Source: Proteiniclasticum ruminis DSM 24773
GTDB lineage: Bacteria > Bacillota > Clostridia > Clostridiales > Clostridiaceae
DNA length: 64,000 nucleotides
Assembly: GCF_000701905.1 (NCBI RefSeq)
Contig: NZ_JNKC01000007.1
Coordinates: 1-64,000 of the forward strand
Direction of reading: 5' to 3'
Below, piece by piece: positions 45,490 to 53,987 of this stretch; the first letter of the stretch is position 1, and the number at the start of each line of letters is the position of its first letter. The position numbers and the translations under genes were made by a program. The notes below the pieces were generated by a model. It was not told the origin of the DNA and searched no databases. It saw only the letters and a list, made by a program, of their open reading frames with translations.

Positions 45490-46572
45490 TTAAACATATT
45501 TATTCATCTCATCTATGGTTTCCACGACCAGTTGCCTCATGAGCTCTCTCACTGATAAAATTTCAGACACCCGGTAGGCATTAGCACCTGCAAACACTAA
45601 TCCCTCTTCTCCATGAACAGAGTGCATCAGTGCATCTGAAATGCAGTAGGGAGTAGTCTTTGGATCACAGGGTATGAGGCAGTTATAGCATCTTTTTACA
45701 GGTATCCTGCCTGCGTCCAGTTTATCGGTAAAAGTATTTCTGATGGCCCTTCCCGGCATGCCCACTGGGCTGTTCACCAGTCTGATGTCTTCCTTTTTTG
45801 CATTCACATAAGCCATTTTGAACTCAAGATCCGCGTCGCATTCCTCTGTTGCTACAAACCGGGTCCCCATCTGTACGCCTGATGCGCCGAGTTTCAGGTA
45901 CTCTGCAATATCTTTGCCGTCATAAATACCTCCGGCCACAACCACAGGAATCTTCACCTGGTATTTTTCTTCAAAAGGCTTCAGTTCTTCTAGGACCTCT
46001 TTCAGGATGTCCTTCAGATCCATATAGCTTCCACTTTCCATGACTTCCTTCTTGAACCCTAAGTGTCCCCCTGCCATCGGACCCTCCACGATGAAAAGAT
46101 CCGCAGGAATCGCGAACTTCTTATCATAAACCTTCGAAATCAGCTTTGCTGCTTTACCAGAAGACACTATTGGGGCAATCTTTGTTTTTGTCCCTTTGAC
46201 CATTTCTGGAAGCTCCAGTGGAAGACCCGCTCCAGTGACAATGAGATCAATGCCTTCCTCCACAGCAGTTTTAATAAGTTCATCATAAGTAGTCATGGCA
46301 GCCAGAAGATTCACGCCGATGATTCCCTCAGGTGCAATGTCTCTTGCTTTTCTGATCTCTGCCCTTAATGCTCTTTTGTTGGCTTCCAGATTGTTCTTAA
46401 GAAAATCCTCTTCCTGGTAGCCAATCTGGACTCCCGAGATGATGCCGATGCCACCTTCTTTCGCCACTGCTCCCGCCAGTGAAGAGAGTGATATCCCTAT
46501 CCCCATACCACCTTGTATAATAGGCCACTTAGGCAATAGATTCCCGATTTTTAGATGATTTAAAAGTTCCAA
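45490..46572 (-). CDS. Nitronate monooxygenase / FabK-like FMN protein
   Basis: A 360-residue FMN TIM-barrel protein of the 2-nitropropane dioxygenase family. Signatures: PIIQGGMGIGISLSSLAGAV at the N-terminus, the central IVEGPMAGGHLGF, PVVVAGGIYDGKDIAEYLKL for phosphate binding and GASGVQMGTRFVATEECDA. Members include nitronate monooxygenases and enoyl-ACP reductase FabK. The C-terminal Cys-rich segment (RCYNCLIPCDPKTTPYCISD) is common in a clostridial subgroup, and the exact reaction is uncertain. The start is TTG, 9 bases after GGGAGG. It is monocistronic, upstream of ndvB on the same strand. Confidence 0.85.
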   Translation of the reverse strand: MELLNHLKIGNLLPKWPIIQGGMGIGISLSSLAGAVAKEGGIGIISGVQIGYQEEDFLKNNLEANKRALRAEIRKARDIAPEGIIGVNLLAAMTTYDELIKTAVEEGIDLIVTGAGLPLELPEMVKGTKTKIAPIVSSGKAAKLISKVYDKKFAIPADLFIVEGPMAGGHLGFKKEVMESGSYMDLKDILKEVLEELKPFEEKYQVKIPVVVAGGIYDGKDIAEYLKLGASGVQMGTRFVATEECDADLEFKMAYVNAKKEDIRLVNSPVGMPGRAIRNTFTDKLDAGRIPVKRCYNCLIPCDPKTTPYCISDALMHSVHGEEGLVFAGANAYRVSEILSVRELMRQLVVETIDEMNKYV

Positions 46573-46723
46573 TAGTTGTTTCCTCCCTTAATTCGATTCA
46601 TTCCCATTATACAGAGGTATACTTTGATACTCAAAATATTAAGATAGAATTAAGAAAATCGAGAAGGAACTTGTACGGTCATACACTTCTTTTTCCTTCT
46701 GATGGAAGGCATCAGAACTCTTT

Positions 46724-47269
46724 TTAAGGCGAGATGAAGATGGGCAAGTTTGGGGGATAATACGTGAAATATCCCATCATGAGAGACAGCGAGATTACAA
46801 TGAATATTCCCGTAGCTGCATAAATCCATCGTGGCTTGGAAACTCTATAGACATGAATGGCCAGAAGCTGTGCAACAGGGATGCTGACCATAGAGGAGAA
46901 GTTCACCCAAGAAGCTTCCATTTCAAAGGCGCCAGCCCACACATAATACCAGACCACAATAATAAAAACACCAAAGATCACACTGATGGCCATAGCCTGA
47001 TGCCATCTTCTGAAGGAAAGCTTCTTCCTTTCTTTGTACACCAAATAGCCAGCTGTCCACCAGAGCACCGTTGGCCAGTAGACCATTTTCAGATGCTCCC
47101 AGATGCTCTCGTTCACTGGAGCAATGAGACTGACAAAAAAGTTCTCGCCAGACCATTCATAGGCAAAATGAAGCGATCCAGCGATCATCACAATCACAAA
47201 GATCCCTAGAATATGATAAGACCTGACAAACCTCATGACCCTTATTTCCTCCATATCTCCATACATCAT
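46724..47269 (-). CDS. DUF6512-like integral membrane protein
   Basis: A 181-residue membrane protein with about five to six hydrophobic segments. It carries the motif SLIAPVNESIWEHLKMVYWP after the first segment and YVWAGAFEMEASWVNF in the middle, which I associate with the DUF6512 family; function unknown. I place the start at the ATG pair after AAAAGGAG; the ORF continues 21 codons upstream without a site. It is divergent from the serpin gene. A hairpin at 46697-46717 follows the stop but has no T tail on this strand. Confidence 0.65.
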   Translation of the reverse strand: MMYGDMEEIRVMRFVRSYHILGIFVIVMIAGSLHFAYEWSGENFFVSLIAPVNESIWEHLKMVYWPTVLWWTAGYLVYKERKKLSFRRWHQAMAISVIFGVFIIVVWYYVWAGAFEMEASWVNFSSMVSIPVAQLLAIHVYRVSKPRWIYAATGIFIVISLSLMMGYFTYYPPNLPIFISP

Positions 47270-47479
47270 TTCCACTCCTTTTGTCTCCATCGCTACATAT
47301 ACTATAGAACAAAGATGCGTACTGGATTTCACAGAATTATTATGGTTTTATTACATTTTCAAAAGACACCCATTGATGAATGAACAGTCAAATAAACACC
47401 TAAACTTTCACTCTACTGTAACCCATTCATTTATGAGTGGTGTATGATGAATAAAAAAGAGTAGCAGGAGGAATATCTT

Positions 47480-48733
47480 ATGAAAAAAAACAGGATGACC
47501 CAATCACTTGGACTACTACTCAGTATATGTCTCTTATTATCCTTTGCTGGCTGCAGAAAAGCGGTATCGGCTGAAGACGGAAACCTCCTCGATGATCTAA
47601 AAAAAGAAACGGTGGAGAAAAGCAGTTCGTTCACAAAAGAATCTACGATGCCAGCGCTGAACTTCTCCTTTAATCTCTTCACCAGGAATCTTCTAAATGA
47701 AAACACACTGATTTCGCCTCTATCCGTACTGACTTCCCTCGGCATGACCGCAAATGGAGCGAAAGGCGATACGATTTCTCAGATGGAGGAAGTCTTTGGC
47801 ATGGATCGGGAATCACTCAATCAGCTGCTGTACCTCTATACATCAAAACTGCCACAAAAGGACAAGCTGAAGGTCCATATGGCAAATTCCATATGGTTTC
47901 GGGATGGAGACCGATTTCAGATCCGCCCTGAATTTCTTCAGACCACAGTAAACTACTATGATGCCGGAATCTACCGTTCTCCTTTTGATGACAGCACAGT
48001 GAAGGACATCAACAGCTGGGTTCGGGAGCGTACAGACGGTCAAATCCCAGAAATCCTTAATCAAATCTCCAGTGACACTGTCATGTACCTCATCAATGCG
48101 CTCTCCTTTGATGCAGAATGGGAAACCATCTATAAAGAAAATCAGTTGCGTCAAGAATCTTTTCATGCGGATGACGGAACTCTCCAGAATGCCGATATGA
48201 TGTATTCACAAGAGCAGCTCTACCTGGAAGATGGAGATACAAAAGGATTCATCAAGAAATATGCAGATGGAAACTACGCCTTTGCGGCAATCTTACCACC
48301 AGAGGACCTTCATCTCTCAGCCTATCTTTCAGACCTTACACCAGATAAACTGCGTGAGATTCTGGAGAACCCCATAGAAACCTCCGTTCAGACCATGATG
48401 CCAAAGTTCACCACAGAGTATTCTGTGGAAATGTCCGAGATTTTAAAGAGCATGGGTATGGAACACGCTTTTGATGAAGATCTTGCGGATCTATCCGGAC
48501 TGGGTTCTGCAGGTGGAAATCTCTATATCAACAGAGTCCTGCATAAAGCAAAGATTGAAGTCCATGAAAGGGGCACAAAAGCTGGCGCTGCCACCGCGGT
48601 GGAAATAAACGAAAAATCTGCGGCAATTGATCCCCCAAAAACAGTCTTCCTGGACAGGCCTTTCTTCTATATCGTTTTTGACACAGAAAGTTACCTGCCG
48701 CTCTTTATGGGCACCACCCTCTATGTCAAATAG
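47480..48733 (+). CDS. Serpin-family lipoprotein (predicted protease inhibitor)
   Basis: A 417-residue serpin exported as a lipoprotein (signal ending LLSFAGC, C25). The serpin fold is clear: NTLISPLSVLTSLGMTANGA near residue 75, YLINALSFDAEW, and the end PFFYIVFDTESYLPLFMGTT. The reactive-centre hinge ERGTKAGAATA keeps the small residues needed for loop insertion, so an inhibitory mode is likely. Counting from the hinge places P1-P1' at K379-S380, predicting a trypsin-like target. Bacterial serpins are uncommon. AGGAGGAATATCTT precedes the ATG. A terminator follows. Confidence 0.92.
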   Translation: MKKNRMTQSLGLLLSICLLLSFAGCRKAVSAEDGNLLDDLKKETVEKSSSFTKESTMPALNFSFNLFTRNLLNENTLISPLSVLTSLGMTANGAKGDTISQMEEVFGMDRESLNQLLYLYTSKLPQKDKLKVHMANSIWFRDGDRFQIRPEFLQTTVNYYDAGIYRSPFDDSTVKDINSWVRERTDGQIPEILNQISSDTVMYLINALSFDAEWETIYKENQLRQESFHADDGTLQNADMMYSQEQLYLEDGDTKGFIKKYADGNYAFAAILPPEDLHLSAYLSDLTPDKLREILENPIETSVQTMMPKFTTEYSVEMSEILKSMGMEHAFDEDLADLSGLGSAGGNLYINRVLHKAKIEVHERGTKAGAATAVEINEKSAAIDPPKTVFLDRPFFYIVFDTESYLPLFMGTTLYVK

Positions 48734-48741
48734 ACAGTTCG

Positions 48742-48775
48742 GGAACCTGGTTTTCACTCAGGTTCCTTTCATTTA
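48742..48775 (+). terminator. Serpin gene terminator
   Basis: GGAACCTG / CAGGTTCC stem with a 9-base loop, followed by TTTCATTTATC, 9 bases after the stop codon. Confidence 0.8.
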
Positions 48776-48857
48776 TCAAAAAATTCATGTGGATTTAAAC
48801 TTCCTGTGTTAGAGTAGATAGAACTTATATAGACTGTTAGAAACGGAGTGTGATCCT

Positions 48858-50093
48858 ATGCATGAAAATTCCCCGGCACTTCTCCTCACCTTATCAGGTG
48901 CAGGAAGCGCTTTAGAAACTCTCATTAAGCTTGGTATACTGATTCTCATAGCTCTCATCATCTATTACCTCTTTCAAATCGGCAATAAGCAGGTAGACGA
49001 GAAAAAGAAGCTCCGGTATGGTATCCCGCAGCTGAAACTAACCTTCTTTGTCTTGTTGGGAATTGGTGTGCTCTGGTGGATCCTAAACAATCAGGATCTT
49101 CTTGTCCCCATCATCGTGCCTTTTGTGGTGGCCGGTGTTCTTGCCTATGCCTTCAATCCGCTGGTCAAGAAGCTCATGACGCTGAAACTGTCAAGAACTC
49201 TCTCCACTGCCATTATTTTTATTGGCATCACTCTTGCCATAGTCGGATTCTCCCTGGTGTTCTTCCCGATGATTGTAAAGGAAGTGAACAGCCTGGTTGC
49301 CATGCTGCCTGATCTGAGCCAGAACTGGTATGAAAAGTTCATAGCCTGGTATGAGGAAAGTATCGGCACAAATCCTAATATGCCGACAACCTTTGAAGGA
49401 GTCCTGGAATATCTGAATATCGAAGTAGAAGCCATCACCGACTGGCTCTTCCGTTCTTCAGGCACTCTTTTCTCGAAGATCGGTTCCTTTGCTTCCAGTC
49501 TTGTCCATCTGGTGACCATTCCTGTGATCATGTTCTATTTCATGAAAGATGGCGATAAGATTGCAAAGGGTGCTAAAAAGATGGTGCTTCCTAGATGGAG
49601 AAGCTGGGTCTTCCCTCTCTCAGAGAAAATTGATGGGGTTCTTGGGGGCTTCATCCGGGGACAGCTTCTGGTTGCATTTTTTATTGGAGTGCTCAGCTCC
49701 ATCGCCTTACTGATTTTAGGCGTTGAATACTGGCTCATCCTTGGTATGCTGGCTGGCATAGGAGATCTTATTCCCTATATCGGACCTTTCCTGGGTGCAG
49801 TTCCTGCGGTCTTCATTGCTTTAACCACCGACCCTTGGAAAGCCCTTTGGGTCATCGTCGCTTTCCTCATCATTCAGCAGCTGGAAGGAAACCTCATTTC
49901 ACCAAAGATTGTCGGTCACAGTGTTGGTCTTCATCCAGCCCTGATCATCTTTGTGCTTCTTGTGGGTGGTGCCCTTTGGGGCCTTGTGGGACTACTGGTT
50001 GCTGTACCTTTGGCAGGAGTCATTAAAGTACTCCTGGAGGCCATTCTCGATTGGTTCAAGAAACATTATCCTGCTATATTTGAAGCTTCATAA
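48858..50093 (+). CDS. AI-2E family transporter (PerM-like), paralogue 1
   Basis: A 411-residue polytopic protein of the AI-2E/PerM family. An extra N-terminal membrane segment (LETLIKLGILILIALIIYYL) precedes the family core: VPFVVAGVLAYAFNPLVKKL, a large central soluble loop (residues about 150-215), and the conserved LIPYIGPFLGAVPAVFIAL and QQLEGNLISPKIVG motifs. Members are proposed exporters of signalling molecules or ion-coupled antiporters; substrate unknown. AACGGAGTGTGATCCT precedes the ATG. A second copy is at 53988-55202. Confidence 0.9.
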   Translation: MHENSPALLLTLSGAGSALETLIKLGILILIALIIYYLFQIGNKQVDEKKKLRYGIPQLKLTFFVLLGIGVLWWILNNQDLLVPIIVPFVVAGVLAYAFNPLVKKLMTLKLSRTLSTAIIFIGITLAIVGFSLVFFPMIVKEVNSLVAMLPDLSQNWYEKFIAWYEESIGTNPNMPTTFEGVLEYLNIEVEAITDWLFRSSGTLFSKIGSFASSLVHLVTIPVIMFYFMKDGDKIAKGAKKMVLPRWRSWVFPLSEKIDGVLGGFIRGQLLVAFFIGVLSSIALLILGVEYWLILGMLAGIGDLIPYIGPFLGAVPAVFIALTTDPWKALWVIVAFLIIQQLEGNLISPKIVGHSVGLHPALIIFVLLVGGALWGLVGLLVAVPLAGVIKVLLEAILDWFKKHYPAIFEAS

Positions 50094-50099
50094 TGAAGA

Positions 50100-50130
50100 A
50101 AAGCTCCTGGAAAATCCGGGAGCTTTCTTT
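50100..50130. terminator. Bidirectional terminator
   Basis: AAAGCTCC-T-GGA / TCC-G-GGAGCTTT stem with a tiny loop and T-rich tails on both strands, between the AI-2E gene and the convergent stress gene. Confidence 0.85.
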
Positions 50131-50142
50131 CTGCCTGTGATT

Positions 50143-50715
50143 CTATAAAAGTCTACGTGGGTCTTTTAATGGATCTTCTGGATCCACTTCTTTTTCATCA
50201 AGATCAAGACCCGGATCTCCTCTTCGGATGCCATCCTTCTCATAGTCCTCTTCATCATAAAAGCTTAAAACCGCTTTTTCCTTGCGAACTTCATCCTCAT
50301 CCACAAGAACCATAACATGTCCTTTCTCAAGACGTTCCAGATAGAGCTCCTTATAATCCTCATCCACTTCATACTGCTCCAGCACCTCCCGTAAATCAAG
50401 GCTTCTCCCATCAGCATACTGGGTCATGGCATCAGCGATGGGTCCAGCAGCAAGAACAGGTCCTCCTAATGGTGCAGCAATGGCTCCCATACCAAGGAAA
50501 AACTCTTCTGTGGTGGAAACCCCATCTTTTTTCCGATCTTCCATCGGAAGCTCCTCGATGACGCCCTCGGGTATCTCTTTCTTCAATGGATCGATCCATT
50601 CCCCTTCTTTCAAGAGCACTGAGATCTCATGATCCTGAAATCCGGACTCCTTCAGTCTCCTGATGGCTTTTAACGCCTGTTCTTTTGTTTCAAATATACC
50701 TGCAATTCTATTCAT
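50143..50715 (-). CDS. General stress protein 17M/YflT-like domain protein
   Basis: A 190-residue cytoplasmic protein. The N-terminal about 50 residues (AGIFETKEQALKAIRRLKES; FQDHEISVLLK) form the YflT/general stress protein 17M-like domain. A glycine/alanine-rich hydrophobic stretch (FFLGMGAIAAPLGGPVLAAG) follows, then a very acidic tail ending LDLDEKEVDPEDPLKDP. The function of this family is unknown; homologues are stress-induced in Bacillus. I found no clear sigma-B type promoter. From 50716 to 50895 I see no convincing gene. Confidence 0.8.
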   Translation of the reverse strand: MNRIAGIFETKEQALKAIRRLKESGFQDHEISVLLKEGEWIDPLKKEIPEGVIEELPMEDRKKDGVSTTEEFFLGMGAIAAPLGGPVLAAGPIADAMTQYADGRSLDLREVLEQYEVDEDYKELYLERLEKGHVMVLVDEDEVRKEKAVLSFYDEEDYEKDGIRRGDPGLDLDEKEVDPEDPLKDPRRLL

Positions 50716-50895
50716 TATTTACCTCCATACATTTCTCATTAATGTGTTAGTAATAACTATAGAGAAGGAGTGAAAACGTAAGATGACCATTTCATCAACA
50801 GACGGGAAAGATTCGGTTAAAGGATTATAAACGGCTTTACAAGCCATTCATGAAGAAGCTTCCTCTGTGAATACACCTTTAAGAGCGTTCACCCA

Positions 50896-50928
50896 AAAGA
50901 AAAGAGAGCCCTCATTTGAGAACTCCCT
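50896..50928 (-). terminator. ptsG terminator
   Basis: On the minus strand AGGGAG...CTCTCT with an inner CTC/GAG pair forms a hairpin, followed by TTTTCTTTT, starting 9 bases after the ptsG stop. Confidence 0.75.
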
Positions 50929-50936
50929 GAAAACAT

Positions 50937-52925
50937 CTATTTTACGATGAGCACATCCTGAGAAGGATTCACAAGTCCAGAAGCAATGACTTTCATCTCA
51001 TGCACCTGATCCATGTTTGTCACCACCACTTCAGTGATGCTGGACTTGGCTTCCTGTCTTACAAGTGCCCAGTCTACCTCCATAAGAGGTGTCCCGATCT
51101 CCACTTTCTGGCCAATCTCAGCCAATCTCTTGAACCCTCTTCCTTCCATTTTTACCGTATCAATACCGTTATGAAGAAGAACTTCCAGTCCGCTTTCTGT
51201 GGTGAAAGCCAATGCATGATTGGTGTCAAAAATATGGGCAATCTCTCCACGGATCGGTGAAACAACGGTTCCTTCCTGTGGATCTATGGCGAAGCCGTCA
51301 CCGATCATCTTTTCTGCGAAAAGAGCATCGGGAACCTCAGAAAGATCCAGCACCTTTCCTTTCACAGGAGAAGCCATGATCGTCTCTGTGACAGAACTTC
51401 CTGAAACGCCTTCTTTTTCCTTGCTCTTTGCACTTACCACTGTCACTGAATCAGGATTTTCCATGATGACTTTGATCTCATCTTTCAGTGCTTCAGCTTC
51501 TGTGCCAAAGATGACCTGAATCCCGCTCTGTCCCACTTCCAGAACTCCAGGGGATCCCAGGGCCTTGAGACGAGTTTTGTCTACTTTCTTGGTGTCAAAG
51601 ACTTCCAGTCTGAGCCTTGTGATACAAGCATCAATGGCCTTGATGTTATTCGTACTGCCTAATGCTTTCAAGACCTCCATTGCTTTCTCCGTGACAGGAA
51701 CCGCTTCTTTCTGAGTTTCGTCTATGTCTCTGCCTGGAGTTTTCAGGTCCAGTTTCTTGATGAGGTAATAGAATGCTGCGAAGTACAGAGCTCCGATGAC
51801 GAGACCCACTGGAAGGAGCATCCATGGATTTCCAGCATTTCCTGTGGTGATGCTGACCGCATAGTCAATGAGAGATGAGGTGAAGGTTTCTGTGAGCCTT
51901 ACACCAAAGAGATTCATCAGGAGGCCTCCAACAAAAGCCAGAGAGATGTGTACGATGTAAAGCACTGGAGCAACAAACATGAAGGCAAACTCAATAGGTT
52001 CTGTGATACCTGTGATGATGGAAGTGAGTGCTGCAGTAAGCATCACACCTCCGATGGCCTTTTTGTTCTTAGGCAGCGCTCTCAGGTAGATGGCAAGAGC
52101 AGCAGCTGGCAGACCGAAGATCTTCAGAGGATATTCAGCTGCTGTGATGGCTCCTGCAGTAGGGTCTCCAGCAAAGAATCTGGCAATTTCTCCCACATAA
52201 GTCTGTCCATCTGCTGCCACATAGGTGCCAAACTGTGTAGTGAATGGAGTCTTAAACACATGATGCAGTCCTGTTGGAATCAGCGCTCTGTTACCGAAGG
52301 CATAAATAGCACCACCCAGACGGAACCCAAAAATTTCTGCATCGATCGCCATCTGTCCTAGGGCATTGATGCCATTCTGGATGGGAGGCCACACAAATCC
52401 CAGGGTAACACCCAAAAGGATGGAAACCACAACCATGATGATGGGCACCAGTCTTTTGCCTTCAAAGAAGCCAAGTACAGGATGAAGTTTGGTTTTAAAG
52501 TATCTCTGGTAGATTTTCGCAGCAATGATACCAATGATGATTCCGCTGAAGACCCCCATATTGATAGGATCTGCAAGGTTCTGCGCTGCAGACATGATAT
52601 CCAGCACTTTAATCAGCACCACATATCCTACAACGGCTGCAAGACCAGAAACAGCTTCTCCTGCTGTGAATCCTATGGCTACACCAACGGCAAAAATAAG
52701 GGGTAGGTTTTCAAATACAATAAGGCCACCGCTGAAAAGAACCTTCACAAACACATCCAGAACAGGACTGTTTGCTAAAGTTTCCGCCCCCGCCAGCTGC
52801 TCGATGATACGGGATAGTGCGACCATGAGTCCTGCCGCTGGCAGTACAGACACAGGAAGCATCAGTGATTTTCCGACTTTCTGCAAGATTGCAAAGAATC
52901 CACCGGATTTTTTCTTGGTTTTCAT
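50937..52925 (-). CDS. ptsG: PTS glucose-type permease, EIICBA
   Basis: Imports and phosphorylates a hexose, most likely glucose. The 662-residue protein has the three domains in B. subtilis PtsG order: IIC (residues about 1-400; GEAVSGLAAVVGYVVLIKVL; GITEPIEFAFMFVAP), IIB with phospho-Cys C434 (AIDACITRLRLEV), and IIA with phospho-His H585 (LEVLLHNGIDTVKMEG) and a second active-site His in DTNHALAF. AAAGGAGG precedes the ATG. The leader contains a RAT/terminator pair and glcT lies just upstream, so control is by antitermination. Close relatives transport N-acetylglucosamine, but the GlcT context favours glucose. Confidence 0.93.
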   Translation of the reverse strand: MKTKKKSGGFFAILQKVGKSLMLPVSVLPAAGLMVALSRIIEQLAGAETLANSPVLDVFVKVLFSGGLIVFENLPLIFAVGVAIGFTAGEAVSGLAAVVGYVVLIKVLDIMSAAQNLADPINMGVFSGIIIGIIAAKIYQRYFKTKLHPVLGFFEGKRLVPIIMVVVSILLGVTLGFVWPPIQNGINALGQMAIDAEIFGFRLGGAIYAFGNRALIPTGLHHVFKTPFTTQFGTYVAADGQTYVGEIARFFAGDPTAGAITAAEYPLKIFGLPAAALAIYLRALPKNKKAIGGVMLTAALTSIITGITEPIEFAFMFVAPVLYIVHISLAFVGGLLMNLFGVRLTETFTSSLIDYAVSITTGNAGNPWMLLPVGLVIGALYFAAFYYLIKKLDLKTPGRDIDETQKEAVPVTEKAMEVLKALGSTNNIKAIDACITRLRLEVFDTKKVDKTRLKALGSPGVLEVGQSGIQVIFGTEAEALKDEIKVIMENPDSVTVVSAKSKEKEGVSGSSVTETIMASPVKGKVLDLSEVPDALFAEKMIGDGFAIDPQEGTVVSPIRGEIAHIFDTNHALAFTTESGLEVLLHNGIDTVKMEGRGFKRLAEIGQKVEIGTPLMEVDWALVRQEAKSSITEVVVTNMDQVHEMKVIASGLVNPSQDVLIVK

Positions 52926-52971
52926 TAGATTTTCCTCCTTTAAATTTTGAAATCAGAGTATCACCGGGAAT

Positions 52972-53066
52972 AAAAAAGGCATGAGCTCATACAGAAAGCA
53001 AAGGCCAAATAAACTTTGGTCTTCTTTCTTTGTATCAACTCATGCCTGATCGAATCAGTTACACGG
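52972..53066 (-). promoter_or_regulatory. GlcT-dependent RAT antiterminator and overlapping terminator
   Basis: On the minus strand GTGTAACTGATTCGATCAGG then CATGAGTTG (53036-53064) matches the ptsG-type RAT as I recall it from Bacillus and Staphylococcus. Its 3' part, GGCATGAG, also pairs with CTCATGCC (52978-52985) to form a terminator stem followed by TTTTTT (52972-52977). Binding of GlcT to the RAT would block the terminator when glucose is present. Confidence 0.9.
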
Positions 53067-53068
53067 AA

Positions 53069-53905
53069 CTATTTTTTGCTGTGATTTAATTTGTATAAAT
53101 GCAGGGCGATATACCCGATTTCGTTTTCAGGAACTACTATACCAATATTTTTCTTCAAAAGCAAGGCTATATTTTCCGAAATTTTATACTCGAAGGGAAA
53201 ATCTTTTTTTATTTTATCCAGGAGAAGATTCTCAATGGTTTCATTTTTTACACAGCGCTCAATGAGTCCCCGGAGATGTGAAACCAGTCTGACACTGTCA
53301 AAAGAATTCTCTACAAGGGTGAGCTCAAGCTTATCTTCAATGTATGGAACCACTTGGCTGATGGCCTTCACATAGGACAAAGAGTCGGACTTTTTTCCAC
53401 CCATTCGTCCGCCATGGATGTGGAACGTGATAAAACCTATTTCACTTTCAGGAATCTCAATATTCATCTGTTCCTTCAGAATTTCCACAGCCTTCTCCGC
53501 AATGGCATACTCTTTCTTATAAAGCATCCTTGTCTCCAGAAGAAAAGGATTCACTATTTCAATGCCTTCCCGGATCCTTGAAAGGGCAAAGTTGATATGA
53601 TCTATGAGTCCGAAATGAATGTTCACATGGAGAGTTTCTCCAAGCTCCTTCTCAGCCATAGACACAATGTCCTCTACAATCTTTACAATCTTCTCGTCCG
53701 TTGTTTCCAGGAGATACTCATACTGATTTTTATTGGTTTCATCCACCTGGATGAACACATTCTCGATGAGATTCGATTCCATCAGGATGGACCCTTTTTT
53801 TTTGTTGAATCCGATGCCTTTACCGATGAGGATATACTCGTTCTGACCAAGGCTCACAAGAACCGCATTATTATTGAACGTCTTTTTAACCAGATAACTT
53901 TTCAA
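53069..53905 (-). CDS. glcT: PtsG-operon transcription antiterminator, BglG family
   Basis: RNA-binding antiterminator, 278 residues: N-terminal CAT domain (about 1-60, NNNAVLVSLGQNEYILIGKG), then PRD1 (HVNIHFGLIDHINFALSRIR with regulatory His) and PRD2 (IGYIALHLYKLNH at the end), the targets of PTS phosphorylation. I prefer a TTG start 6 bases after AAAGGTGG; the ATG two codons earlier touches that site. The RAT just downstream matches the GlcT class, so it controls ptsG rather than a beta-glucoside operon. Confidence 0.93.
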   Translation of the reverse strand: MKSYLVKKTFNNNAVLVSLGQNEYILIGKGIGFNKKKGSILMESNLIENVFIQVDETNKNQYEYLLETTDEKIVKIVEDIVSMAEKELGETLHVNIHFGLIDHINFALSRIREGIEIVNPFLLETRMLYKKEYAIAEKAVEILKEQMNIEIPESEIGFITFHIHGGRMGGKKSDSLSYVKAISQVVPYIEDKLELTLVENSFDSVRLVSHLRGLIERCVKNETIENLLLDKIKKDFPFEYKISENIALLLKKNIGIVVPENEIGYIALHLYKLNHSKK

Positions 53906-53987
53906 ACACATCCCACCTTTTCAATACACTGATTCAACAGAAGAGGAAATCTCATTATCAAGAATGAATACCGCAGCTTCTATCCTT

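Noticed and set aside
46697-46717. Hairpin TTCTGATG/CATCAGAA after the DUF6512-like gene
   Set aside because: The T run lies on the plus strand, where no gene ends; on the minus strand it is not followed by T residues, so I did not call a terminator.
50783-50830. 15-codon ATG frame after a GAAGGAG in the ptsG/stress gene gap
   Set aside because: Too short to judge, no terminator or conserved feature, composition unremarkable.
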